Shown here piece after piece: positions 48,201 to 60,600 of a stretch of DNA of 64,000 nucleotides. Numbering within the stretch: the stretch's first letter is position 1; every line of letters starts with the position of its first letter. The translations under genes and the position numbers were made by a program. This stretch comes from Liolophura sinensis (lineage: Eukaryota; Mollusca; Polyplacophora; Chitonida; Chitonidae). The DNA lies in assembly GCF_032854445.1 (NCBI RefSeq), contig NC_088300.1, positions 41,196,458 to 41,260,457 on the forward strand. Reading direction: 5' to 3'. The notes below the pieces were generated by a model. That model worked only from the letters and a program-made list of their open reading frames with translations. It was not told where the DNA came from and did no database searches.

Positions 48201-48619
48201 CACTTGCATCCACCTCTACAAAAATAACATTACTTTGCGTGAACAGTGTTCACTGTTATTCACTGTTAAGTATTTGATAACTTACCAAGAACTAACTTAC
48301 GACTCGTTCAATCAAAAGCCAACGGTACTCGTCAGCCTACATCCACGAAGGGACCGGAAGTACATCCACCAGCAGAACGGACATTCATGAGCAGGAAGGT
48401 AAATTAGCCACCGAGCTCCTCGTGAATGTTATACTTTATGCCTATAGGAAGGTGAACTAGACAACGTCATCCTCGTGGATCGTTAATTTTCTTTTTTTTT
48501 CAGTTAGTATTGGAGGATTATTAGATTACTAATTAACTATGACAAACCAGAGAAGGTTTACAGGTGTTATTGTAATGTATGTGTTTTCTGATATCAAGGG
48601 GTTTAAAGTGGGACATACG

Positions 48620-48622
<3 letters not shown>

Positions 48623-48675
<53 letters not shown>
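48623..48675. repeat. (AT)n microsatellite
   Basis: About 53 bp of uninterrupted alternating A and T in intergenic DNA. Confidence 0.95.
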
Positions 48676-48678
<3 letters not shown>

Positions 48679-49540
48679 GACATGCAGCTTACAGCAAACT
48701 TATAATAAGCAGTTGGAAATACACAGGCATATACGCGTGTGCCTCGTAATAACCTCGTTGAAATGACGTTAAAAATGTTGTACAATGTATGTGCGCGAAA
48801 AGGAAATGACATTAATTATATATGTAGGCGTACATGTATGCATTAGACAGGACAAGCAAAAAACAATCCGCATACACGACATGCATTTACTAGACTAAAA
48901 GCACTGTTGTAAGCATACAGCCTAGGTAGGCCGTTCACAAACATTAGCTCATTCACAAACTGTTTGAAAAGGTAAAGGATCTGGTATGGTAAGACGGAAA
49001 ATTGGTCCCAGTGCAAGAAAGTGTGCACCTCAAGAAGCGAAACTGACTATAGGTGTGAGTGACAGCTGCTGACACTCGATCACATTATAAAGTTTATTTT
49101 TTACATATGAAAACATACGTTAACCAGAACGAAACGTTGGCAGCACGCAGAAATACACACATGAAAGATTCAGTAAAGATGTTTTTCTGGTTAACGATGG
49201 TCTTCATATTGTAAATTTAAGACATCACAGTGCCTCGTTTGAATGAAAAATTGGCGTTTTTGATCGAGAGTGCATTTTTGGGGGTTGATACTTAGCAATC
49301 CTCTCTTTTATGGCCATGTAACTTTTATGGGTGATTCGACCAAGTTTTATACTTCTGATTTGGACATTTACAGAGCTGTGATGGGCTTTTGAAATTTGCA
49401 CTTCGTATCATACCTCTCTGGGGCCGATTCTCTACCTTACCGTCCCAGATCTAACGGGAAAGCTTCAAAACTAAATGGGACCGTTTAACCTTTACATATA
49501 CATATTAAGCAGGCTACCACAATGAAACATATGTATTACG
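48676..49540. other. Intergenic DNA, nothing recognised
   Basis: No coding exon, RNA gene or known repeat visible. Confidence 0.5.
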
Positions 49541-49542
49541 GC

Positions 49543-49620
49543 AGGGGCCTCCGTGATCGAGGGGGTTAGCACGCCAGCATGGGGCAATGCCCCTGGCCCC
49601 GGGATCACGAAGCGGTCTTA
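49543..49620 (+). mobile_element. Possible SINE head fragment
   Basis: 'ggggcctccgtgatcgaggg' with 'ggttagcacgcc' resembles the tRNA-like head of the SINE family, here in plus orientation. The body is not recognisable after it. Confidence 0.4.
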
Positions 49621-49704
49621 GACTTAAAATTTTAATCATTAAATTTGGTGTGTTGCTTTTCCACTATTTTAGCTGAAATTTGTAATTAGCCGTGTAAGTA
49701 TGTA

Positions 49705-50205
49705 TCTGTTCATTTATTTCATTGGTGTTTTGCGTTGTACTCAATAATATTTCACTTGTACGACGGTGACCAGCAGTATGGTATGAGGAAACTTGGCAAA
49801 GCCCGGTGGTTGCTGCAGACCTTCCGGCGTACTACCGAAGAGAAAGCCGTCATGATGAACTTATAGCGACCGCATTCACTCAAAAAATTAATGGGTTAAT
49901 TTTAACAGAAAATCTGTTGTTTGAGTGATGTTAGAGTGTATTCTGTTATTATAACATAATACTGTGTCATATCCAACATAATATCATGTTAGTCTAAAAG
50001 AATCTTTTTGTTGAATTAAAAGAATATATGTGCTATATTTAACAGAATAATCAGTTACACTAGCAGAATACATTTTAGCATCACTCAGACAACAGGTTTA
50101 CTGTTAAAATTAACAGATTACTTTTTTAAGTGGTGGCGAGAGGTTCCTGGGTCACTGCGCCGCGCTGGCACGCTAACCACCATGGACACGGACGCCACCA
50201 TGTAA
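49705..50205 (-). mobile_element. SINE copy split by a nested MITE
   Basis: The left part (49705-49876) carries the SINE tail and body ('attggtgttttgcgttgtac', 'aatatttcacttgtacgacg', 'atagcgaccgcatt'). The right part (50133-50205) carries the tRNA-like head ('gtggcgagaggttcctgggt', 'cgccgcgctggcacgctaac'). The two halves join in sense once the 256-bp insertion is removed. The copy is more diverged than those at 46.8 and 51.0 kb, so it is older. Confidence 0.8.
49877..50132. mobile_element. 256-bp MITE with ~70-bp terminal inverted repeats, nested in a SINE
   Basis: It begins CACTCAAAAAATTAATGGG and ends with the inverted counterpart (..ATTACTTTTTTAAGTG). Words such as 'gttaattttaacag', 'ctgttgtttgagtgatg' and 'gtattctg' recur inverted from the other end, so about 70 bp at each end can pair. 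It is AT-rich and non-coding. The target duplication is unclear because the SINE flank is diverged. Confidence 0.8.
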
Positions 50206-50944
50206 TTATGTGTCTATGTTATACACTTGACTTCATGTAAACATAGTGGAGGCCTACCACGAAAGAATTAATTCCAGTTTAAAACGTTCCACATTTTGAG
50301 TATATCTTAACATTTTGAATGCAGAAAAAGAGTGCAGAGAGACTAGTGAATTAATGTCACGTGTGGGTCGAATTAATGCCTACACCCACATTCCAATAAA
50401 TTTGGTAGTTATCCAATGACTAAATCGTAATACTCAGCATTTTTTAGGAACTTCAATCAAAAATAATTCTATGTTAATACATACATGTGTATATCTATAG
50501 GTTTAGGCCTATATGAGCTGTTTGTGTACACGTCATATGGCCCTCATGACACCACAAACAGGCAAAAATCTCCGTAGAATTATATCAGTATGTATAGTCG
50601 TGTGAAAGTTGTTTTAATTTTGAAATTAGTTCTTGGGCAGATTACACGCTCATTATTTTCATGAAAGCAATTAAAGTAACTGAATATACTTTTGCAGACT
50701 GATGTATAACTAATTTAAGGCGTTAAATTAGCATCAACCAAGAAAACACGCAAGGAATCTGAAAAATTCTTAACCGAGATGGAATTTTTGTGATTACCTG
50801 AACCAGTACGGTAGCACAAATAGGCACAGTTAACGGCAGTGTCGGTAATACATGTAGCTGATGCAGGTAGCTCTTGAAGGAGCACAAGGCTTCAGTTAAA
50901 TGTATCATATCCTTACTTTATGATACAGGCCTGTCCCATAATGC
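50206..50944. other. Intergenic DNA, nothing recognised
   Basis: AT-rich; no coding exon or named repeat visible. Confidence 0.5.
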
Positions 50945-50958
50945 CGGTGTTCTGATGT

Positions 50959-51228
50959 TATTATTTATTTATTTATTTGATTGGTGTTTTACGCCGTACT
51001 CAAGAATATTTCACTTATACGACGGCGGCCAGCATTATGGCGGGTGGAAACCGGGCACAGCCCGGGGGAAACCCACGACCATCCGCAGGTTGCTGGCAGA
51101 CCTTCCCACATACGGCCGGAGAGGAAGCCAGCATGAACTGGACTTGAACTCACAGCGACCGCATTGGTGAGAGACTCCTGGGTCATTACGCTGCGCTAGC
51201 GCGCTAACCGACTGAACCACAGAGGCCC
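50959..51228 (-). mobile_element. Full-length SINE, recent insertion
   Basis: It has the same structure as the copy at 46.8 kb: (TTTA)n at the left, then the conserved body, and the tRNA-like head ending 'ccacagaggcccc'. It is flanked by a 14-bp direct repeat with one mismatch (CCGGTGTTCTGATGT type at 50945-50958 and 51229-51242), which marks a fairly young insertion. Confidence 0.85.
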
Positions 51229-51959
51229 CGGTATTCTGATGTGCAAGTTACATGTGTACACGTACCTCCCAGGAAATCTCAGAGAAGTTGCCAAATGTTA
51301 ACTTCTACTCCTAGAAAATCTCATAGACAACCCTTGTGCATGGAGCGGTTGTCACACAGAAATACCTTTATCAAGTAAGAGCAAGCCACATTTTACCTCC
51401 AAGACTATCTTCCTCAAACACGTCTCGTTGATATCCCGGTTTTTCTAGATGCAAGTCTCTCGTAGGACGCTTTTGGTGAAAGAAATATCCATGAGTGCAT
51501 CAATCTATGTTTTTCTGTTATCACATAATGACTCAAAAGTAGCTCTGCCAGTCACTTAGGGACAATTTGGGATGCATTCTCTTAAAAGTATCACTGAATG
51601 TATGTCTTTATGCTTGGGGTATTATGACGTACTTAACAATTTTTCCGTCATATGACAAGGAGTCTTTTTAGGTGTGTGTCTTCTTGTGGAAGGGTGTGTC
51701 CATGTCGCCGAAAGTGCTCTCGTCATTGATGTAACAATGAATAAATAAACATTTCATAACAACAGGGAAATTCATTCAAAAGAAAAGATGGACAAATACT
51801 AAAATTGAAGTTGAGTGGTTACGTTTTATTGAGGCAGTTTGACTTTTCTGACAATAAGCTGTGCGATCACATCACTGGAGTATACCATAGGCATATAAAG
51901 ACAAGGCTACGAACTGAAGACGTCACCACGAATGAACCACCATATACTGGCCTTCAGAG

Positions 51960-52330
51960 ACAGACAGAACAAAGACTGGTGACTTTCTTTACCAGATACT
52001 ATGCATTTCATTGACAAATGCCAAGCGGATTTCTGGAAGAATGTAGCCATGATATCCTAGAGGGAGACAACTCTGCTTTCCTCATCCTAGTCAATGTTCT
52101 GTCCACCTACACCAAAGGCATTGTCTTGTTTAAAAACACTGGAGACGTTCACAAGTACAAATACACGGTTGAGTGACTACTGACTACACTACAATCAGCG
52201 GGCAAATTCAGAAATATCAGCATCAGAATAGGCGGTTTATACAAAGAGAAACTTTTCTCCGGAGTTGCTCAAGGCTGTTTGCCTTTCACTAGTGTCAAGG
52301 CGGCACCTGGTTATTAATCATTCGATTGAT
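51960..52330 (+). pseudogene. Possible decayed coding sequence of unknown family
   Basis: One frame carries a peptide-like stretch with few stops (GDNSAFLILVNVLSTYTKG, FKNTGDVHKYKYTVE, stop, then LFSGVAQGCLPFTS) and a codon texture unlike the surrounding AT-rich DNA. Frame changes and stops interrupt it and no splice structure is evident. It may be a fragment of a transposon or an old gene copy. I cannot name the source. Confidence 0.25.
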
Positions 52331-54691
52331 ACGATCCTCAAAATAACCTAAAAGTGTGCATCAAAATGTACACAAGGCCAAAAATCCAACTGGCTCAAGC
52401 AAGGATAGTAAACCTCTGTATACACCTGGCTGTGCTTTCAATGCCAATTCAGCCCTTTTCCCCCATTTGAACTCCCATGTCTAACCTAGTTGGGGACAAG
52501 AGCCGAAATTAATAATAAACTAAAATATTAAACGCTTCCAAAATATTTCATTACAAAATAGCAGAAAAAAATGCAAAATATCTCCTGCCTTTCTTCTTAT
52601 ACTGCTAAATGCCATCTGCTACAACAAATTGAAAAAATAAAATTTTGTATACCAGCTTGGGCTGATGAAATGGGTACAGAACTGTAAACTACATGTACTG
52701 ATACGCTAAGGTTAAATAAGTTCTGAATGTATTCTACTGTACAAATGACACATGGGTCAGCTATCACACCTAGATTAGCTCCCTTGATTGGCGAGCAGGT
52801 CTCACTGCCGCTGCCCTGGTTGGTTAGTTAGTTTTAAATTGCCCAGTCAGCAGTGTTCGGATGTGATCACATGGCTGATGGCAGGGGGTTTCCTGACAAC
52901 ACAACACAAGGGGCTACACAACAACTTTAAAAAATACCTCTATACACAATCTGTAATAAAAAAAAATATGGTAAGAAAACAAAAAAAGATTTAAACAAAA
53001 TAACATTTCCTCATACATCGTTGGTTACTAAATAATGGCTATGTGCACTGCCATTTTTGTAGAGGTTACTTCAAAAACCGCACAAAGGAGCCATTCAGAT
53101 CTTGGCGCCCCACCGAAATGTTGTACCAGCCATAGACTGTTTCACAAGGACATCACCAACCCCCAATACAGTCCAAGAACAAACATCAACACATACAAAC
53201 TAACAACTGTATACCACATGCGTAAAAACTCGCACATCTTTTTAACTGCATGTCATTTGGAAACAAATTGGTTAAAAATTCTCACTGAAGCCCAAAGCTG
53301 CATCCTGGTTCACATAAAAATGGAAAAAGAACAAACAAACAAAAAAAAACCCCACAACAATCACATGTATTCACCATTCCATCTTCCATAAGTTGTCCTT
53401 TGACGCAAAGGGTCTGTCATAATGAAATATCTGTGTTATGTTCAGGTACAGTTTATAAGCAGAAGTCGAAAGAGTGAAGTAACCCGGTACAATGTAGTAC
53501 ATCTAACACTTTAGGCTTTCATGTTTATATACATTCATTTCAGAAGGCAAATTCATTAAAACTACGCTAGTACTAATTTGCATCATATCATATTAAATGT
53601 TCTCCTAATACATCTATATAATGGTGATCATTTTCTTTTTCGATTAATTGTGACTACAGTAAAAGCTATATATATCAAAGTCAGTTTATTTTAAAATATT
53701 GAGCATCATTTTGGGAGTCAACAAATGCTAAACAAAATGAAAAGAGAAACAAAACCTGACTCCCAAGCACATTTCTCTACTTTCTCAATCATGATCACCT
53801 TTGCTATATTTATGAAGCAAAACAACACAGGAAACCACTAAACAATACTTGTAATGAACAATGTGGATGCTTTGGCTAAAACATGAACACTGCAATTTCC
53901 ACAGCATACAAACACCTCTTACATTTATATTCTTCTCTCGATATGCTAAAACAGGGTCATCAAGGTGCTAGTAAAATAATCACGGATGCACAATCTAGTT
54001 GCCTGTTGAATGAATTCAAAATGGAAGAGTGACTTTAGAACTTGGCACACTCATGCCAAGTGACACAACAAAGCATGTTGTAATTCATCTCAATGATGTT
54101 TGGCAAGTTATGAAATATCCCTAATGGTCCATTTAATGTATGAGAGAACCCCAAGATTAATAAAAAGCTTTGTCAGTCAAATGGTGTTCAGAATTCATTT
54201 TGCTGAGCTTAAAACGAATTCAACCACAACAATAGATAAGTAATTGTAGGTGATCTTAGAACACCTGTAGAAGTAAAGAACCTATTCTACACGTGTCTAA
54301 AGCAAGCAATATGGAGGAAAGAACTAGTAAAAAAAAAAACAGAAGAGAATTGCAGACAAATTTACAGTCATTAAAAAAACAAACCCTGGCAGTACAGAGT
54401 TTTCCTACATGTAAAACCTGAATCAGCCCCCCACCCCATCCATCCCATCCCCCCAACATCTAGCACACCACACAGCCTTCACCAAACATATCAATCAGTC
54501 AATGCTGGAGAGGAGAAATAGGACCGTTGTCAGTCCAGACAGAATGCACACATAGTATAGCAATGGCAGATAATAGCCAGCATAGAGTCATCCTTGCTCA
54601 GAGGGAACCGTCAAAAGGAGAGTACAATGTACAAGCATCAAGCTGTAGAGGTCACAGGCTAGCCGGCAGACAACGCTCATATTGTCCAAGT
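52331..54691 (-). other. Probable adducin 3' UTR or downstream DNA
   Basis: This stretch follows the adducin stop on the minus strand and has no recognisable exon. A 118-codon plus-strand open frame at 53035-53391 has no domain and biased composition (Lys/Asn-rich end), so I do not call it a gene. A minus-strand AATAAA occurs at 53690-53685, and another farther out at about 51830; neither is proven as the 3' end. Confidence 0.35.
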
Positions 54692-57600
54692 TCACTCCTT
54701 TTCCTTCTTCTTCTTTGAGAATGAGGGCATTCGGAATTTCTTCTTCTTTTTCTTTTCCTTTGTGGGCGAAGAGGGCATGTCCTTGGTCGGGGAGCCCTAT
54801 GAAAATAAAGACACATTTAGAGATATGATAGCTTGATTAGCATGTATCAATCTTTTTAGTGCCAATGTCGCATTAAACCTCAATCATTCATCCATTCAAG
54901 GATTAAATATGACATCAGCAAACAATAAAGAGAATGTCTGATGCTTACATTTTTGACTAACTTGCCCATTTTTAAGAAAGTCCTTACAGTTTCCACTCAC
55001 ATCGTAGGTTGCTCAAATCTAGAAGAAATATTATCTGTAACCTTGTATTAGGTCTGAAGGGAAATAATACCCAGAAATTGAGTTGGTAAAAACTAGACAA
55101 TCCTAATGACTTGGTATTAAATAGAGTTGTGACAATACAAAAAATGCCCTTTTGGATGGTTAGGACACTGACCTCTCTGCTCTCATCCAGGGTATCGCCA
55201 CCGCTAGCACTGTCAGTCGACTTGGTCGGGGAACCAGGCTTGCCTTCTACTTCACCTCCTGCAATCACAGACAGAAGATCATGTACATTTACACACATCT
55301 TACATCTACATGTGTACACAATTCACATGTACATGTGCACTTACACCCATATTACATGTACGTGTAGTTACACTCATATTGCATATAAAGCTACACCCAT
55401 ACTGCATGTACAGCTACACCCATATTACATGTACAGTTGCACCCATATTACATACACATGTACAGTTACACCCATATTACATATACATGTAGAGCTACAC
55501 CCATACTGCACGTACAGCTACGCCCATACTGCACATACAGTTACACCAATATTGCATGTACAGCTACACCCATATTGCATGTACAGCTACACCCATACTG
55601 CATGTACAGCTATGCCCATTTTACATGTACATGTACAGCTACACCCATTTTACAGGTAACATTTACAGCTACACCCATATTACACGTAGACGTACTTTAC
55701 CTGTATGTTTAAACATAGCGCACAACTTTCAAACACATTTTACGGACATCTTGCATATACCTTTTAAAACACACATTTAATCATCACTGAAAGTCGAAAC
55801 CATATCTTTGAAAATCAAGAGTACAGTTACTCTGAAATAAAATGGTTTGTTAGAATCTGTGACATAGCAATTACCAGGCGTAAAATGTCAGATATATAAA
55901 CCAAACCGTCTGTTGAGGAAAACGCTGGTGAAGGCGTATATATATTTACAACACTGATACATGAATGGTATTCTCAGAAAATCAAAAGTGGAGTTTATAG
56001 AAGAACATTCTGGTGTAGGTACATGTATATGTGAATGACATCATCTAGGAGTCTGTGAATGTAATCATACAGTGTCCTCGCCACAGAAATACAGATTTAT
56101 CTCATAATAAACAGAGATTAAATAACACTGACACTTGAACAAGGATACACATGGATAATTTATACATGGCTTACTTTGTTACTCAACTGTACATTATTTA
56201 TGTCACAGGACAAGCAAGTACCAAGAACATACATGTATCAGGATACACATAATGCAGGTAAGTTTGGTAGCTTTATCAGGCAAATACATGTGTGTCATGC
56301 ACTTCACCTTGAAGATAATTGCTGTACATGTTCAGCCAACCTAAAAGATTTTCAATTGTATATGAGGACTGCACGACTGTCAGAAATTCAAGTTAGTTCC
56401 CCTAACCCTTAATATCCATATTTGTTGTCAGAGCCAAGCAGATATAAAACAACAGGCATGGCAGTGTGGCATTCTTGTCAAATCTATTTATTGGTAAAAT
56501 AAACAAACATAACAATGCTACTTGTTACTTGGACACGATACTGCTGTAATATTGCTACTGCATGTCATTCATAATTTTTGTCACTTTCTTCCATAATGCG
56601 ATTGCTCAATCCACCATTCTCTGCAGCATGTACACTCTATCCCGTGATTGTTGTGTTCAGTATGCTAGAAAAAGTATTCTTTTTCGCATAAATCTGATTA
56701 CTGCCATGAATCCCAAGCAGATTCTTGGAAAGTCAGGAAAAAATGTTCAAAATGACCAAATATTCTTGAATTTTCAATTCCTTACTATTGTACCTCCTAT
56801 AGACAACCGGACAGCAGAGTGTCACATTACTGAAGTTGTTAAGAATCATCAAAGTTTGTTAAATTTTAAATTTGTAAAAGCCTTTAATTGAAGTAACAGC
56901 TTTGTGGTAGTAAATCTGAACTTGTGGACAAATTTTAAAAAATCCCAATAGGTTCTGGTAAAAAGTATCACAAGCAAAGACCTGCACTTTTACACATATC
57001 TATTAAAACATATAACATCTACACAATAGTATGTAACATGCAACCAGCACTGTAGGTATCTCTGATATACTCATGTAGCCATGCATTTCTAGATGCTGCT
57101 TTACAGAAACCCTATTATGCCTGCTTTAAGGTTATGCTGTGTTGTGCACATCTAAAGGCCTATCCTATAATATAATGGTAAACTCCATGGTTGTACTGAT
57201 TATGTTGCCTGTAAACAGCACATCCATACACAGCGTGCTCGTGAACAGGAGATCTAAGATCTTACCAGATCTCCTCCGCCGTTCAGATTGCGACCGATCA
57301 ACACCACGCTGTTGTAACTCGTCAATAACTGAAGACAAAACCATGCAAATTAGCTCATAAGCCAACAAAAAAAAAAAAAAAAATGCATGCAAAAAATGCC
57401 AGCAAAACAAGTCACTTGACAGCTCTTCATAGGATTTTTTTATTCTTTTATTATATAGGCCACAAAGCCAACAAAATTATTATGCATTTATCATGCTAAT
57501 GAGCGCTATGTACTTAAAACTGCATTCAACTTCCAGTCTTACTTATCCTTAGCTTCAAATAATTTTAGAAATTGTTAACTGAAAATGAAAATGATTAACA

Positions 57601-60600
57601 GCCAAGCAGAAATAAGATAGCAAAAGAAAAAAGAGGGGTGGAACTACACCTACATGAACTACTTCAGGGGGACAGAGGCAGCCAACTAAGATACACTCTT
57701 CTTATATTTCAGTTCTGTGCAAATAGTGGTACAGCTGTGCAGAAAATATGCTTGACAATGAAGGTTGATTTTATGTGCTCCTACACGAACTGGTCTACCC
57801 ATAAACTTTGTCCACATAAATTTAAATTTATTAATTTGATTTAAGTTATACCCCAAGAACATTTCACTAATACGATGGTGGTGGGCAGTGAGAGGACAGC
57901 ACACAGAGCCCAGGGAAAGCTCACATGTATCCACAGGTTACATAACTTTAAAAACTAAAATAAAAAAAATTGAAAAATACATTTTTTTTTTCTTTTTCAG
58001 ATTTGTTGACTAGCATCACTTTGTAAGTGGTGTGTTGAAGTGTTAGATGAGCATTATTCAGCAGAACAGTTTCACTCAAATATATACGACCATTGCTGCT
58101 TGCCTTCTAACACATCAACAAGCTTACATTACTTTCAATTATGCAGTACACTGTGACATGGTACTTCAGCAAAATATTTTTGTTTGTATGACTTTATGTT
58201 TGTCTAAGGTGCTGAAGTTCCTTAGAAAAACTATGCTAACGGTTAAGAAGTAGGATAGCTTATACAGAAGAAACATAGGAGGTAAGTAGTGAAGCTGCTT
58301 ATGTTGTTGGACAGAGTTGGTGCTTAAAAGAGGCATGTGCTTAAATGTCCACTAGCCTTTAATGTAAGAAAAAAAGCCTTTCGTACAGAAAACTTGAGCA
58401 CTTTTTTGGAATCTGACAGGTGTCTTAAGCCAGCAAATAAAAATTAAGCCAGCAAATAAACAAAACGTTGTGTTAAGGACTACATGAACATGCTACCAAG
58501 GGATGCATATTTTAAAGTCATGCAAAAGCTGAAGCCAAGGAGAGAGCAAGCGTGACTGAGAAGCTCTGATTAAGACCATGCAACTTACGATCTCTTGAGC
58601 GTTCTGGGTGGCGGGCTGATTCAGAGCGCTGGACAGGGGCTTGTCGTGCAGGCTCTGGAGGCATGCCAAAACAAAACTCAAATAAAACTGGCACAGCAAA
58701 AAACGCAACAAAACTAAACATCGCAAAATATAATCATTTTCAAAAGCAATTTTAAACACAGCAAACTTGTACATGCTTCACCTGAAGTTTGTTAATATCC
58801 CTGTTAACACAATATATGTTTTACTACGAGGTACATACATAAACTACTGTCTCTCAAGATGTCTTGTTAACATTTTATGCATTGGGATCTCATATTTTAA
58901 CAATAAATGTTGCGTACTTTTAACAGAATTTCAGCGCAGAGTTAATGCAGCGCAGTGGTAAATGCATGTCTTTAAAATCCTAATTTACATATCATTATAA
59001 AATAATGATTTTAATACATGTTGCATGATTAAATTTTACAAACACAGCAAATACCAGTTAGGAATGGTGTGAATCTAAAATCTGTGCCTAAAGCCCTATT
59101 CCAAGGTACATATGTTGGTAAATAGATTAGCTTCAAAATACAACCAATGTTCTTATGCTATATTATGTATATGTGTCAGTCAATGAATGGAGTAAAAACA
59201 TGAATGATAGAATAATGGTGGTGATGAAACCCAGAGAACTTCCAAGTAGCAATAACTAATAAGCAATGATATGAAATAAAAATGAAAAATATTTATGTGA
59301 TATAAAAATGGAATAATTGAGAAATGATCCAAATTGCTTCATGAAAATGGAACACATGACAATTAATTTGCACATGCAGTATGTTGGCTAACAAACTGGA
59401 CATGATTTCTGAGAAAGCAGATGATGTAGCAGCAATACACAAACATGTACATGTATTCATAAAGACATCAAAAAAGATGTCTGACCTTGCCACATTTTTT
59501 ATACAAATACTTGGCTTTTGTCCGAAGACAGGAGGACAACGCTGGTTGCAAGATACATTCAATCTGTATTTAATACGATCATGCTGTACTGGAACTACAA
59601 ACACGTAAGGTTGTATCTTATTAAGACTCAACTGTAACAGAATATAGCTATGGTAAGGGTAGTATATCTTATATTAACCAAATTTATGTATGTTGTCGGG
59701 ATAGAAATGATCTTACTGATGTATTGGTTTGGAACATATTAAAGAAAAAAACTGCATTAAAGAACAGCTCTGTTACAGGACATCAGTTTCACTGGGGTCG
59801 GTGGGTGGGGATTTCAATACCTATTCATCCAATTTACTGTACTAGAATTTGTAGTTACAAGAAGGCATTCAAGCTTATGAGTGTAGGAAACCTTAGTGCC
59901 CACAGCAAGCCCGTGCCCTTCTCAAGGGAACACTTAACTCACACAAATGTACTGAACAATCAAGGGCTGAAATTACGCCCGTTTCATTCTTAGTCAGGGC
60001 CTTGTTACAGTCAAACGAGAGCCAGTGGGAAAACCTTTGAAGCTGGTCACATTAATGTTTGTCATAATTAGACATAAATGTACTTTAGAGAGTGAAGTAC
60101 AAAATTAGTGCTTCTTGGACACCATGTCTTTAGCACTTGTAACATGGGGGAGATTGAAGAAATGAAATCTCTACAACCTTTGAACAAAATGGTCACACAA
60201 AGGGCTGTTTGGACACCCCACATTTCTGACTTTCTGGAAATACTTTTAAGACCATAAACAAGGAATACCAGTAACAGGTTCATAGCAAACAAAATCTGAG
60301 GTGCTAATGGGTGAAGAGCAAAGAGACCTGTAGGACCAATTTCTTCCTGAAGTTTTCCATGTGAAAACTAGCTCATGGTTGAAACAATCCCTCAACCTCT
60401 GCCAATCACAGATTACACCATGAATGATACACAAATAATGATATGACAAAAGAATACACATTGTAATACGTCTAACAAATATCCACATGTATATCAACTG
60501 TACATGTAACATTCTGCCACGCCCAACAAATCCAGACAGTTTCATTGTACAGGTACTAGTACCTTTGTTTACTGATCAAGATGACAGATTCAATTGTTAC

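Noticed and set aside
48085-48390. 101-codon plus-strand ORF divergent from RAB24
   Set aside because: No recognisable motif and low-information composition. It overlaps the probable RAB24 promoter, so chance is the simplest explanation.
53035-53391. 118-codon plus-strand ORF between RAB24 and adducin as a gene
   Set aside because: No domain, biased Lys/Asn/His composition, no splice or promoter context, and it lies antisense in the likely adducin 3' UTR.
59293-59631. 112-codon minus-strand frame in an adducin intron as a cassette exon
   Set aside because: It does not fit the phase-1/phase-1 pattern, has no good acceptor and donor pair, and its Cys/Phe-rich sequence is unlike the adducin tail.
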